Below are positions 1 through 13,198 of a stretch of DNA of 64,000 nt, in pieces (within the stretch, counting starts at the first letter, position 1; each line of letters starts with the position of its first letter). The notes below the pieces were generated by a model that worked only from the letters and a program-made list of their open reading frames with translations, was not told the origin of the DNA and did not search any database. Both the position numbers and the translations under genes were made by a program. This stretch comes from Actinoplanes sandaracinus. Lineage in GTDB: Bacteria > Actinomycetota > Actinomycetes > Mycobacteriales > Micromonosporaceae. The stretch is taken from the NCBI RefSeq assembly GCF_030009775.1, contig NZ_JASCTH010000042.1, positions 1 to 64,000 of the forward strand, in the 5' to 3' direction.

Positions 1-3696
<3,696 letters not shown>

Positions 3697-3704
<8 letters not shown>

Positions 3705-5451
3705 CGCCGGCACCCCCACGGCCTTCCGCCGCCGGGCCGAGCGCCAGGTACTGGTCCCGGCAGGCCGTTCGCGAGACCTTTCCACTGGTGGTCCTGGGTA
3801 TGCTGCCCGGCTCGACCAGCACGACGTCGTGCAGGGCCAGGTCGTGGCGCCGCCACACGGCCCTCCGCACGGTGCGGGTGATCTCGTCCGGGCGCCAGTC
3901 CGCGGCGCCCGCCGACCGGGACCGCTCGGCCACCACGACCACGCCTTCGTGCTCCTCGACCGGCACCGTGAACGCGGCCACCCGGCCCAGCACCCCGCAG
4001 GCTCCGGCCGTGGTCTCCTCGACGTCCTGCGGGTAGTGGTTGCGCCCGGCGACGATCATCAGGTCCTTGAGGCGGCCGGTGACGTACAACTCGCCGTCGT
4101 GCCGGACTCCCAGGTCGCCGGTGCGCAGCCAAGGACCCTGCGGCAGCCCGTCCGGCACCGGCCCGGCGAGCGTCGCCCCGAAGGTCTGCTCGCTGTGTTC
4201 GGGCCGGCGCCAGTACCGGCGGGCCACATTGGGCCCGTGCACCCAGATCTCTCCCACCTGACCGTCCGGCACGGCCACCGCCCGGCCGAGGGCGACGATC
4301 GCGACGCGCTGGCCGACAGGGTGGCCACACGAGACGAGCGTGGCGTGGTCCGCTCCGGCTTCCGCGGGCACGGCCTGGCCGGCGCCGAGCCGGGCCCGGT
4401 CGAACGCCGTGGTCCGGGGCCGCCGGTCGAGGCCGTCGGCGGCGACGAAGACGGTCGCCTCGGCCAGCCCGTACGCGGGGGCGACAGCGTTCTCGTCCAG
4501 GCCGGTGCCCGCCGCCGTGAGCCGCCGCGCGAAGCGTTCGAGGGTGGCCGCCCGGACCGGCTCGGCGCCGTTGAGCCAGCGGAACACCCCGCGCAGGTCC
4601 AGTCCGGCCAGGTCGTCGTGGCCCAGCCGGCGCAGACAGTAGTCGTACGCGAAGTTCGGCGCCGCCGTGTACGCGGCCGGTTGTCCGGAGAGCAGCCGCA
4701 GCCAGCGGACCGGTTGCATCAGAAACGCCGCCGGGTCGAAGAACACCGCCCGGGTGCCCGCCCACATCGGGATGGCGACGGTGGCCAGCAGGCCCATGTC
4801 GTGGAACAGGGGAAGCCAGTTCACGCCGGTGACCGGCGACCGGTCACCGATCAGCGCCCGCTGGATCTGGTGCACGTTGGCGGTCAGATTGCCGTGCGTG
4901 ATCTCCACTCCGGCCGGTGTGCGGGTCGAGCCGGACGAGTACTGCAGGTAGGCGACGTCGTCCCGGCGGACCGGTCCGGGCGGCGGGCCGGTCCCCGGGG
5001 AGCCGTCGGCCACCACGATGGTGGCCCGGCGTCGCCGGGCGGCGACGAACTCGTGGACGCCGGCGCTGCTCGCCGGGTCGGTCACGACGCAGGCCGGGGC
5101 GCAGTCCTCGTAGGTGGCGGCCAGCCGGTCGGCGTGCCCCGGCAGGCTGGGCGCGAACAGCGGCACCGCGATCATGCCCGCGTACCACGCCGCCGCCATC
5201 GCGACGACGTACTCCAGGCCGGAGGGCGCCAGGACGGCGACCCGCTCGCCGGGGCCGGCGACCCGGCGCAGCCGCTCGGCCAGCCCGGTCGCCTGCCGGT
5301 GCAGCTCACTCCAGGTGCATCCGTGCGGGACGCCCCGGGGATCGGCGAGATGGTCGACATAGGTGTACGCGAGGGTGTCCGGCCGGGTGCGGGCCCAGGT
5401 GGCGAGCCGGTCAGCCAGCGGCTCGTCGTTGCGCACCACGGCCAGCGTCAT
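3697..5451 (-). CDS. Fatty-acyl-AMP ligase (FAAL) loading the adjacent PKS
   Basis: A 584-residue adenylate-forming enzyme of the FadD26/FadD32 type. It would activate a fatty acid as acyl-AMP and pass it to the ACP of the next protein, not to CoA. Visible signatures are the P-loop YLQYSSGSTRTP near residue 170, NGAEPV, the TGDLG motif and the C-terminal GRLKDLMIVAGRNHYPQDVE. The start MTLAVV was chosen because upstream codons give a low-complexity Arg/Pro sequence unlike the family. It overlaps the PKS start by 8 nt, so ligase and synthase form one unit. The product is probably a lipid or lipid-tailed polyketide; the chemistry cannot be read from this window. The FAAL rather than CoA-ligase call rests on the overall sequence and PKS context; I did not verify the FAAL-specific insertion residue by residue. 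Confidence 0.93.
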
Positions 5452-5682
5452 GGATTCTCCCCAGGGGTGGCGCCGGCGGCGTGCCGGCGGACTGGGGATC
5501 GAACGTAACGGCGGGATCCGGGACCCGGATCGAGCCCAACTGATCCAGTTTTCCGGCGATGTTGTCAGCGGCGTGACACCCCGCGGGCGGATCCATTTCC
5601 GTAGTGCCATTTCGACGATCGGCGTGGATATGATCCGGCACCCGGCTCCCGCCATCGCGATGGCGTATCGGAAGGAGCAACC
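5452..5682. other. Divergent intergenic region between FAAL and PucR genes
   Basis: This 231-bp gap must hold promoters for both the FAAL-PKS operon and the PucR-type regulator. I saw no convincing palindrome or promoter hexamers. The PucR gene has a clear Shine-Dalgarno (GGAAGGAG) just upstream of its ATG. Confidence 0.5.
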
Positions 5683-6966
5683 ATGGGCATGGCACCACTC
5701 GGTACGAGCGTTCCGGTCGGCCACATGCTGCGGCGATGCGCCGCGAACCTGCGAGCCGACATCGACATGGTCGTCGCCGACACGGTGCGCGCGGTGGAGT
5801 CGGGCATCCCGGAGTACGCGAGACCCGCCGACGAGGCCTACCACCGGACCCTGCACGCCGGCGTCGAGCAGGCGTTGCACGGTTTCCTGGGCATCCTGGA
5901 GCGGCGCGACGACACCACCTGGCGGGACGTGTACCGGGCGATCGGCGCCGGTGAGATGCGCGAGGGCCGCAGCCTGGACGCCTTGCAGGCGGCCATCCGG
6001 ATCGGCGCCCGGATGGGCCTGCGGCACGTCGTCGAGTTCGCCGAGTCCGAGTCGCTGACCCCGGGCATGGTCGGCTCGCTCGCCGACGCGATCTGGTCGC
6101 ACGTCGACGACCTGGCGGAGGCGGCCGCGGAGGGTTACGCGGAGGCCCGCGCCGCCGAGGTCGGCGATCTGGACCGGCGCCGCCGCCGGCTGCTCCACCT
6201 GCTGGTCGCCGATCCGCCGGCCGGCGACGAGGCGGTTGCGGCGGCCGCGCTGGCCGCCCGATGGCCGATGCCCCGGCGGCTCGCGGCCGTGGCGATCGCC
6301 CCGGGCGAGGTGCAGACCCTTCCGCCGGTCCTGCCGCCGGATGTGCTCGCCGACCCGCGGCACGCCGAACCGGTGCTGATCGTGCCGGACCCGGAGAGCC
6401 CGGCGCAGCTCCGTCTGATGGTCAACACTCTGGCCCGGTACCGGGTCGCGGTCGGCCCGGCGGTGCCGCCGGAGGCGGCGGGCCACTCGCTGCGCTGGGC
6501 CCGGCGCGCCCTCGATCTGCACGGCCGGGGCGTCATCGGCGGCGACGGCGTGATCTGGTGCCAGGAGCACCTGGGCATCCTGGCCGTCTTCCAGGACGAG
6601 GCGCTGCTCGCGGCGCTGGTCGAGCGGCGGCTCAGCCCGCTGGCGGCCATGCGGGCGAGCCAGCGGGAACCGCTCGTCGACACGTTGCTCTCCTGGCTGC
6701 AGCACAACATGAACGCCAACGCGGTGGCGGCACACCTGCACCTGCACCCGCAGACCGTCCGGCGCCGGCTGCGCCAGCTCGACCGGCTGTTCGGCGAGCG
6801 GATCCACGACGGCGACGCGCGGTTCGAGCTGGAGATCGCGCTGCTGGCCGAGCAGGCCGGACGGGCGGAGCGGGTCCGGCACGCGAAACGCGACGAGCCG
6901 GCGCCACACCCCGCCGCCGCGCGGGTCACCCGTCCGGGAGCTCCGGCCGTACGCCGAGCGCGTTGA
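5683..6966 (+). CDS. PucR/CdaR-family transcriptional regulator
   Basis: A 427-residue cytoplasmic regulator. The N-terminal half is an alpha-helical sensory domain of the RsbRD/PucR type. The C-terminal 60 residues contain the PucR helix-turn-helix (VDTLLSWLQHNMNANAVAAH followed by LHPQTVRRRLRQLDRLFG). The start ATG has a good Shine-Dalgarno 7 nt upstream. It is divergent from the FAAL-PKS operon, so it may control that operon; this is inference from position only. Its 3' end overlaps the convergent CMD-family gene by 41 nt. The ligand is unknown. Confidence 0.88.
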   Translation: MGMAPLGTSVPVGHMLRRCAANLRADIDMVVADTVRAVESGIPEYARPADEAYHRTLHAGVEQALHGFLGILERRDDTTWRDVYRAIGAGEMREGRSLDALQAAIRIGARMGLRHVVEFAESESLTPGMVGSLADAIWSHVDDLAEAAAEGYAEARAAEVGDLDRRRRRLLHLLVADPPAGDEAVAAAALAARWPMPRRLAAVAIAPGEVQTLPPVLPPDVLADPRHAEPVLIVPDPESPAQLRLMVNTLARYRVAVGPAVPPEAAGHSLRWARRALDLHGRGVIGGDGVIWCQEHLGILAVFQDEALLAALVERRLSPLAAMRASQREPLVDTLLSWLQHNMNANAVAAHLHLHPQTVRRRLRQLDRLFGERIHDGDARFELEIALLAEQAGRAERVRHAKRDEPAPHPAAARVTRPGAPAVRRAR

Positions 6967-7498
6967 GCGTGCCGGCCAGCATCGCGTACTGGCCGGCGAG
7001 CAGGCACAACTCGATGAGCCGGCGCTCGTCGTACGTCTCGCGCAGTCGTTGGAAGACCGCGTCGTCGAGGGTCCGGTGCGCGATGAGCTGGTCCGCGGCG
7101 TACAACAGGGCCCGTTGGTGCTCGCTCCAGCCGGGCGCGTCCGGGCCGGCGCCGACCCGGGCGATCTGCTCGGCCGTGAGGCCGGCCCGCCGTGCCAGCC
7201 GCACGTGCTGGTGCCACTCGTAGTCGCTGCCGCAGCCGACCGCGACCCGCAGGATCACCAGTTCCGCGTCGGCCCGGTCCAGCGTGCCGTAGGGCATCAG
7301 CCGCGCCGCGAACCGCAGCCAGGACCGGAACAGCCGTCGGTGCCGGCCCAGGGTGGTGAGGATGTTCGGCACCGGGCCGCCGAAGCGCCGCGCGACGGCG
7401 CGGCACAGCGCGGCGTTGATCGCGCCCAGTTCGGCGCGCGTCCCGGGCGGCACGCGGGGGTGTGCCGGGCGGCGGACGGGCCCGGGGAACGGGATCAT
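6926..7498 (-). CDS. Carboxymuconolactone decarboxylase/AhpD-like family protein
   Basis: A 190-residue protein with the CMD fold signature: ELVILRVAVGCGSDYEWHQH carries the Glu, Cys and His positions typical of the family, followed by a second helical repeat (DQLIAHRTLDD, AGQYAMLAGTLNALG). Only one Cys sits in the motif, so a peroxidase with a CxxC pair is unlikely. It is the last gene of a three-gene minus-strand operon, its ATG overlapping the SDR stop by 4 nt (ATGA). In that context it probably acts on the same small molecule as the SDR. Substrate unknown. Confidence 0.87.
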   Translation of the reverse strand: MIPFPGPVRRPAHPRVPPGTRAELGAINAALCRAVARRFGGPVPNILTTLGRHRRLFRSWLRFAARLMPYGTLDRADAELVILRVAVGCGSDYEWHQHVRLARRAGLTAEQIARVGAGPDAPGWSEHQRALLYAADQLIAHRTLDDAVFQRLRETYDERRLIELCLLAGQYAMLAGTLNALGVRPELPDG

Positions 7499-8331
7499 CG
7501 CGGCTGTGTGGTGGTCAGCGGGGCATGCTCGGACCGGGCGATCGCCAGCGTTCGCGGCAGCCCGCGCCGCGCGCCGACGTCGACGATCCGCTGCGCGAGG
7601 GCCCGCACCGGCAGCACCGCGGCGACCCAGCCGGGCGCGATCACCCGGCGGGACCGGCGCGCGACGCCCCGCTCGATCGCGCCGACCGCGGCGTCGATCG
7701 GCGCCACGCGGGTGCCGGGCAGGTCCGGCAGCCGGCGCGCCGCCGCGGTGCCGAAGCCCCGTGCCGTCATGTCGGTGTCGATCTTGGCGAAGTACGCGAC
7801 GCCGACCCGCGCGCCGGTCGCGTGCAGTTCGATGCGCAGCGTGTCGGCCAGTGCCTCGACGGCGGCCTTCGAGGCGCTGTAGGCGCCGAGCAGGGGCGGG
7901 TGCAGCGCCGCGGCCAGCGAAGCCACCGCGAGGGCGTAACCGCCGGGGTGGGCGATGTGCGGCGCCGCCGCGCGCAACGTGTAGTAGGTGCCGAGCAGGT
8001 TGACCCGCACGGTGCGCTCGAAGATCGACGGGTCGCCGCCGGCGAGCGGCAGTTGCGCGGCCACCCCGGCGTTGGCGATCACCACATCGAGACCGCCCAG
8101 CATGTCGGCGGCCGTCGCCACGGCCGCGTCCACCTGCTCGCGGTCGCCGACGTCGCACTCGTACCAGGGAGCCCCGCCGCAGTCCGCGGCGACCTGGCCG
8201 AGCCGTTCGGGCTCCAGCCCGGCCAGCGCGAGCCGGTAACCGCGCTGGTGCAGCCGGCGCGCGGTCGCCGCGCCGATGCCCCGGGCCGCGCCGGTGACGA
8301 GCACCCGGCGGCCGGCCGGCGTCGCCGTCAT
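7495..8331 (-). CDS. Short-chain dehydrogenase/reductase
   Basis: A 278-residue classical SDR. The cofactor motif TGAARGIG lies near residue 13, VIANAGV follows, and the catalytic Tyr-Lys pair is in AYSASKAAV near residue 155. It would oxidise or reduce an alcohol/carbonyl with NAD(P)(H). Both ends overlap neighbours by 4 nt, fixing it as the middle gene of an operon with the secreted hydrolase upstream and the CMD protein downstream. The C-terminal region is longer than minimal SDRs, as in the DltE/YqjQ-like group. Substrate cannot be inferred. Confidence 0.9.
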   Translation of the reverse strand: MTATPAGRRVLVTGAARGIGAATARRLHQRGYRLALAGLEPERLGQVAADCGGAPWYECDVGDREQVDAAVATAADMLGGLDVVIANAGVAAQLPLAGGDPSIFERTVRVNLLGTYYTLRAAAPHIAHPGGYALAVASLAAALHPPLLGAYSASKAAVEALADTLRIELHATGARVGVAYFAKIDTDMTARGFGTAAARRLPDLPGTRVAPIDAAVGAIERGVARRSRRVIAPGWVAAVLPVRALAQRIVDVGARRGLPRTLAIARSEHAPLTTTQPR

Positions 8332-10055
8332 GACGCCACCGCGAAGCGGGCGAGGGCGGTGGAGACGATCTCCGGCCGGCCGCCGTGCTGCACCGGCGCC
8401 GCGGTGAGCACGTCCAGGTGCTCGTATCCCGGCGCGACCAGCACGTTGTGCTCGGGCGGCAGCGTCCGGCCGGCGAGCAGACCGTTGCCGGCCAGCAGCG
8501 TGATGACGGGGTTGGCGGTGAGCCCCCGCGGATGCGCCACGAAACGGGTGATCTCCGGCGCGGTGTGCAGCTGGATGTCAGTGACCAGCCTGGTGGGGAA
8601 GTACTGCTCGGTGAAATCCAGCGGGTGCTCGGCGAAGCTGCGGGCCAGTTCCGCCAGGTCGGTCACCTCTTCGGCGGGCGTGCTGAACAGCTCGCCGTCC
8701 GAGGTCCGGTAGGCCGGGTCGTCCGGCGCGCCGATCCGGTCGTAATTCCGCCAGGTGTACAGCGGCCCGTCCGGCTCGTCGGGAATTCCCAGCGGCCGGT
8801 CGCCGAGGAGGCCGGCGACCGGGCCCAGGGCCGGATCCCGGGTCAGGTCGGCCGGCACCGGGAAGTCCTTGTCGGCGATCCGGCCGCCGTCGAAGAAGCC
8901 GGCGCTGGCCGCCATGAACGACAGCGGCTGCGAATTGTCGTCGAGCAGGCTGCCCAGCACCGCCGCGTTGGTCATCCGGAAGTCGCGTGCCGACGGCGTA
9001 CCGGTAAGGAAGGTCTGGAAGTCCTTGGAGAACAGGATGCGCTGGGTGGTGTCGATGGTGGGGTTCGACGGCAGCGCCGGCTGCAGTGTCTCGCCGTCCG
9101 GATCGGTCCGGGCCGCGAGCCCGGCGATGGCGAGCAGGTTCATGGTCTCCGCGTTGATGAGCGCGGACGCGGAGACGGTACGAGGCAGCACGCCGCTCTC
9201 CAGCCCGGCCTTCACGAGCGCGTACCCGAGGCCGACGTCCGGCAGCATCCCGTCCGGCGTCGCCCCGCTCAGGTCGGCCAGCGACGTCGAGATGGTGGTG
9301 TCGAGCGCGAAGTATCCGGCGCATTGGCGGTATCCGGCGTCGGCCGTCGTGCGCCGGTCGCCGTCGAAGTCCCAGACGGCGAAGTAGCCGGTGATCACCC
9401 CGCCCAGCGAGTGCCCGCCACAGTGCACCTTGCGCTCGCGGGTCGCCTGATCGGGCAGTTCCGCGACGAGTAGGTCGTACTCGTCGCGCACGGTCTGCTC
9501 CAGACCCACCCGGGCCAGCCAGCCGACCCTGCTGTCGTCCAGGAAGCCGGCGAACCGCCGGTCACCGACGGCCCGGCCGTGGTAGTAGTAGTCCAGCGCC
9601 ACCCGCACGTCGCCGGCCGCCAGCCCGGCCCGGATGCCGGTGCGGTCCTCCAGGCAGTTGGAGCGCCGGTCCAGCGCCCAGAACTCGATGTGGCTGCCGC
9701 GCCGGGCCGCATCGGCGACGGTGTTGCGGGCGACGCTGTCGAAGGCGCCGGCGCCCTCCAGGATGCCCGGCTGGGCGATCAGGATCCGGTCCGCCTGCTC
9801 CGATCGCACCGGCCCGCCACGGTCCCGGTACCGCAGGTAGCGCAGCCAGTCGCAGCCTGACGGGCGCGGCCCGGCCGACGCGGGCAGCGGTATCCGCACG
9901 GCGACCTCGGTCTCCACCACGCTCGTGATGGGACTGCCGCCGGCGACGACGGTTTCGGTGCGCGCGGCGGCCCGGGCCGCCGGCGTGGGCATCAGCGCGC
10001 CCGCCAGCAGTGTGAGAACGACGAGACCGCGCGTGTTTCTGCTCGTCAACATCAT
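8328..10055 (-). CDS. Secreted lipase-like alpha/beta hydrolase
   Basis: A 575-residue exported protein. The start at the double Met (10055) gives a normal signal peptide: short basic N-region, hydrophobic LVVLTLLAGALMP core, then Ala-rich cleavage site PAARAAA. The nucleophile elbow GHSLGG carries Ser216, so it is an esterase or lipase acting outside the membrane. Longer starts would place a basic non-signal sequence in front. It is the promoter-proximal gene of the operon with the SDR and CMD genes. It does not match a lipase subfamily I can name, and the acid and His of the triad were not assigned. Confidence 0.82.
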   Translation of the reverse strand: MMLTSRNTRGLVVLTLLAGALMPTPAARAAARTETVVAGGSPITSVVETEVAVRIPLPASAGPRPSGCDWLRYLRYRDRGGPVRSEQADRILIAQPGILEGAGAFDSVARNTVADAARRGSHIEFWALDRRSNCLEDRTGIRAGLAAGDVRVALDYYYHGRAVGDRRFAGFLDDSRVGWLARVGLEQTVRDEYDLLVAELPDQATRERKVHCGGHSLGGVITGYFAVWDFDGDRRTTADAGYRQCAGYFALDTTISTSLADLSGATPDGMLPDVGLGYALVKAGLESGVLPRTVSASALINAETMNLLAIAGLAARTDPDGETLQPALPSNPTIDTTQRILFSKDFQTFLTGTPSARDFRMTNAAVLGSLLDDNSQPLSFMAASAGFFDGGRIADKDFPVPADLTRDPALGPVAGLLGDRPLGIPDEPDGPLYTWRNYDRIGAPDDPAYRTSDGELFSTPAEEVTDLAELARSFAEHPLDFTEQYFPTRLVTDIQLHTAPEITRFVAHPRGLTANPVITLLAGNGLLAGRTLPPEHNVLVAPGYEHLDVLTAAPVQHGGRPEIVSTALARFAVAS

Positions 10056-10303
10056 GGCGTTCGGTCTATCAGCATGGATCGATGCCTGTCGTCGCACTGC
10101 GGTGACACGTTTGCCGCGGCGTCTTGTCACCGGCCCGACATCCCGCCACCGGCTGGTCGGTGAGCGTCGATTCCCCGATCAGCGAAGGAAGCAAGACCGA
10201 CCAGGACGCACATCGCAAGGCCAAAGGTTCGAAAGATGGGCGGCCACCCGCCTTCGAGCCGCAGCAATACCGGCTCCGTCACGCTGTGGAACGCCCTGCC
10301 GAG
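10056..10303. other. Intergenic region, no gene seen
   Basis: About 250 bp containing the promoter of the hydrolase operon and the end of the GNAT gene. No conserved coding sequence, strong palindrome or terminator was seen. Confidence 0.5.
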
Positions 10304-11221
10304 CTAGATCGTGGTCGGAAGCGTCGCAGTGCACGAGAATTGTGTGGCGACCGGCCGATACCCGAGCCGAACATTGACCGCCAGCATCGGCAGGTTCGAC
10401 TCATCGTTACTGGTGTAAGCCACCTTCGCCCCGACAGCCGCGGCCCGGTGCAAAGCGGCGGTCTTGACGAGTAGCGCCAGTCCTCGGCCTCGGTACTGGG
10501 GCACCGTGGCCGTGATCTCCGACCACACGCGGTCGCCGTCGCGCAGCACCAGCGAGAACGACGCGATCTTCGTCCCCATGACGGCCACCGTGCTCGCGTC
10601 GAAGTCCAGATCGGGATTCTCCCAAACGTCGCGCCGCCACGATTCATATGGCATCGGCTGAGGCGCGGCATCGCCGGGCTCGTCCGTCGCGGCGGCCATA
10701 TCCGCCTCGTAGAACGTTGCTTCATCTACCTCGCTCAGGGGGACAAGCCGGATTTGGGCGGGACTCACGGGCAGATCTGGGAGAGCCGACAACTCCAACG
10801 CGGAGTAGCGGATCTCGCGGGTCGGTGCGAATCCGTGCCGGCGCGCGAAACCCACCGCCTCGGCTGTCGCGATGGTCGCCACCCGGCTGACGCCCAAACC
10901 TCGCAAGTGTTCCCGGGCGGCGCCGAAGAGCTCATTCCCGATGCCGCGACGGCGATGCGCGGCGTGCACGTGCAGCAGCGAGATGCGGCCGAACCCCGGC
11001 TCGGCCACACGCAGTTCCCGGTGCGCGACGACCCAGCCCACGACCCTTCCCGGCTCTGTGACGGCGACAAAGCTCGCCCGCTCCTCTCCAGCCGGCGGAG
11101 ACTCGATCATGGCGCGAACCGCGCGCTCCCCGCGTACCAGATAGGGATAGACGGAGGCACGCAGCGCGACTACTGCCGGGGCATCGGCCGGTGCTGCCGG
11201 CCTGATCACAAGGGTGGACAT
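10304..11221 (-). CDS. Tandem GNAT-domain acetyltransferase
   Basis: A 305-residue protein with two GNAT folds. The first (about residues 1-150) has the acetyl-CoA loop in HAAHRRRGIGNELF. The second (about 155-305) has PQYRGRGLALLVKTAALH and the Asn-rich SNDESNLPMLAVNVRLGY typical of MshD-like double-GNAT proteins. The architecture resembles mycothiol synthase, but length and sequence do not let me call it MshD; a general N-acetyltransferase is safer. Its ATG lies 6 bp after the stop of the shortened LysR gene, so the original promoter may lie inside that gene's degenerate 3' end. Confidence 0.85.
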   Translation of the reverse strand: MSTLVIRPAAPADAPAVVALRASVYPYLVRGERAVRAMIESPPAGEERASFVAVTEPGRVVGWVVAHRELRVAEPGFGRISLLHVHAAHRRRGIGNELFGAAREHLRGLGVSRVATIATAEAVGFARRHGFAPTREIRYSALELSALPDLPVSPAQIRLVPLSEVDEATFYEADMAAATDEPGDAAPQPMPYESWRRDVWENPDLDFDASTVAVMGTKIASFSLVLRDGDRVWSEITATVPQYRGRGLALLVKTAALHRAAAVGAKVAYTSNDESNLPMLAVNVRLGYRPVATQFSCTATLPTTI

Positions 11222-11227
11222 AGCCGC

Positions 11228-11929
11228 TCACTCTAAAGTTCTCGCGGGGAAGGCACTGTCCCGGACGATATCTGTCCACACCGCACGACTCTTACGGTTG
11301 AAGCGATGAGAATCTGACCCGCCGTCGGCACGTCCCCGCCCGCCGTCTGCGGGTGACTCCGAGCAGTGGGGCCGGCGGGTCCTCGTCATAGCCGGGCGGC
11401 CGTGCGGATGAGCCCGGCGACGGCTCGGGAGCGGCCGTGCGGTGTCCTCGGTGTCGAACCCGGCGAGGGCGTCGAAGGGGCGCTGCATGAGCGCCACGTC
11501 CGCACGGCCGTCGCGCAACATCCGCGCCTGGTCTCCCATTCCGCACAGCAGCACCTCGATCTCGGCCGCCTCCGGTTCGGCGGCGTGGGCATCGAGAAGC
11601 TTCCGCAGCAGCTCGTGATTCGTGCCGGCCTTCGTCGCCAGCGTCAGGCTGTTCGGAAAGGACGCGGCGCGGCGGGTGCGGCGGGCGGCCGCTGCTGCCG
11701 CGTCGAGAATGGCGCGGGCCTCGTGGAGCAGCACCTGACCCGCGCCGGTGAGGGTAACGCCACGACGGTTGCGGTCGAACAGGGTGACACCGAGTCGCCG
11801 CTCGAGCTGCTGAATCGCCCGGGACAGAGGCGGCTGAGCGATGCCGAGGCGCTCAGCCGCCGGGCTGAAGTGCAGTTCCTCGGCGACGGTGACGAAGTAC
11901 CTGAGTTCGCGCGTCTCCAGTGTGTCCAC
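11228..11929 (-). CDS. LysR-family regulator, C-terminally shortened
   Basis: The GTG start gives LETRELRYFVTVAEELHFSP followed by a full winged-helix DNA-binding domain (AERLGIAQPPLSRAIQQLER, TLFDRNRRGVTLTGAG). About 100 residues of effector domain follow (LRDGRADVALMQRPFDALAGF). After about residue 165 the sequence becomes Arg/Pro/Gly-rich and shows no second effector lobe; total length is 233 residues against roughly 300 for the family. The DNA-binding domain looks intact, so it may still bind its operator but probably cannot sense a ligand normally. It is divergent from the SDR at 12021, the usual LysR target arrangement, with a LysR box between them. Confidence 0.75.
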   Translation of the reverse strand: MDTLETRELRYFVTVAEELHFSPAAERLGIAQPPLSRAIQQLERRLGVTLFDRNRRGVTLTGAGQVLLHEARAILDAAAAAARRTRRAASFPNSLTLATKAGTNHELLRKLLDAHAAEPEAAEIEVLLCGMGDQARMLRDGRADVALMQRPFDALAGFDTEDTARPLPSRRRAHPHGRPAMTRTRRPHCSESPADGGRGRADGGSDSHRFNRKSRAVWTDIVRDSAFPARTLE

Positions 11930-11949
11930 CGCGCCACGATACGGCGGTG

Positions 11950-11964
11950 ATACCGGTCGGGTAT
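11950..11964. promoter_or_regulatory. LysR box between LysR and SDR genes
   Basis: ATACC-GGTCG-GGTAT is a perfect interrupted palindrome fitting the LysR T-N11-A rule. It lies in the 91-bp divergent region, 20 bp upstream of the LysR start and 56 bp upstream of the SDR start. Confidence 0.7.
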
Positions 11965-12020
11965 GACAGCACACCTGATCGGTGTGGGGATCCCGATCGC
12001 CGGCGGCCAACATCAAGGTC

Positions 12021-12755
12021 ATGAGCGACAAGAAGACCGCGCTGGTGACCGGCGCGAACAAGGGACTCGGGTACGAGATCGCGGCCGGGCTGGGCACGAG
12101 GAGCTACCGCGTGGCGGTGGGCGCCCGCGACAAGGCCCGTGGCGAGGCGGCAGTCAAGGCTCTGCACGCCGCGGGGGTGGACGCGTTCGCGGTTTCGCTG
12201 GACGTGACCAGTGACCGGAGCGTCACCGAGGCCGCGGAGCTGATCGGACGCCGGAGCGGGCGCCTGGACGCCCTGGTCAACAACGCCGGCATCTCGGGGG
12301 AGACGGGACCGGGATGGGTGCAGGATCCGACCACCCTCGACATCGCCGTCGTCCGTGAGGTCGTGGAGACCAATGTCTACGGTGTGATCCGGGTGACCAA
12401 CGCGATGCTGCCGTGGTTGCGGCGCTCGGCGTCGCCGCGCATCGTCAACGTCTCCAGCAGCGTCGGATCGGTGACCTGGCAGGCGGACCCGGCCATCGAA
12501 GTCGGTCCGGTCATGGCGGCCTACTCACCGACGAAGTCGTACCTCAATGCCGTCACCGTGCACTACGCGCGACAGTTCACCGGCACGGGCATCCTCATCA
12601 ACGCCGTCTGCCCCGGCCTGGTCGCGACCGACTTCACGGGTTTCCAGGGGCGGCCGCCTCAGCAGGCCGCGGCCGCCGCGGTTCGTCTCGCCACGCTGCC
12701 CGACGGCGGCCCGACCGGCTCGTTCTTCAACGACGACGGCCGCATCCCCTGGTGA
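12021..12755 (+). CDS. NAD(P)-dependent short-chain dehydrogenase (carbonyl-reductase-like)
   Basis: A 244-residue SDR. The start MSDKKTALVTG was preferred over an upstream ATG because it begins directly at the Rossmann strand. Signatures are TGANKGLGYEIA, LVNNAGISG, the Ser of NVSSSVGS and the YSPTKSYL Tyr-Lys pair. The TGANKGIG form is common in NADPH carbonyl reductases and quinone reductases. It is divergent from the LysR gene with a LysR box between, so it is the probable target of that regulator. Downstream it converges on the YciI gene across 138 bp. Confidence 0.9.
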   Translation: MSDKKTALVTGANKGLGYEIAAGLGTRSYRVAVGARDKARGEAAVKALHAAGVDAFAVSLDVTSDRSVTEAAELIGRRSGRLDALVNNAGISGETGPGWVQDPTTLDIAVVREVVETNVYGVIRVTNAMLPWLRRSASPRIVNVSSSVGSVTWQADPAIEVGPVMAAYSPTKSYLNAVTVHYARQFTGTGILINAVCPGLVATDFTGFQGRPPQQAAAAAVRLATLPDGGPTGSFFNDDGRIPW

Positions 12756-12893
12756 CGCCGAGGGCCCCGCGACGAACCGTCCGCCGCGAGCGGTACCCGG
12801 CCGGCCGAGCGGGAACATCGGCGCCTCGACCGGCTCGCCGCCCGTGGCCGGATCCGCCGGGTGCCGGGCCCCGGTCACCGGCTGAGACCGGGA

Positions 12894-13187
12894 TCAGCCG
12901 GCCGGGACGAGGAAGTCGAGCCGGTGGTCGGCCATGCCGGGCGTGATCTCCAGGATCTCGGCGTCGACGACGCGATGCACGACGAACGGGTCCTCGGCCA
13001 CCCGCCGCTGCAGCTCCGGCAGGGTGGTCTCGTGCGCGAGCACCGCGCCGCCGAGGCCGGGCCGGATGCCGCCGACCAGCAGGAACACCTGGTCGTCGAG
13101 GCCCTGCCGGATCCATTGCTGGTGGCCGGGCATGTGCTCGGCGGCGGCTGCCTTGTTCTCGGAGAACCGGAGTAACACGATGAACAT
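12894..13187 (-). CDS. YciI-like protein
   Basis: A 97-residue protein of the YciI/dimeric alpha-beta barrel group: MFIVLLRFSENKAAAAEHMPGHQQW at the start and FVVHRVVDAEILEITPG near the end. The His and Asp of the small YciI active-site cleft are plausible here. It lies 11 bp downstream of the TetR gene on the same strand, so it is probably co-transcribed with it and controlled by the two operators upstream. Biochemical role unknown. Confidence 0.85.
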   Translation of the reverse strand: MFIVLLRFSENKAAAAEHMPGHQQWIRQGLDDQVFLLVGGIRPGLGGAVLAHETTLPELQRRVAEDPFVVHRVVDAEILEITPGMADHRLDFLVPAG

Positions 13188-13198
13188 GCGATTCCTCT

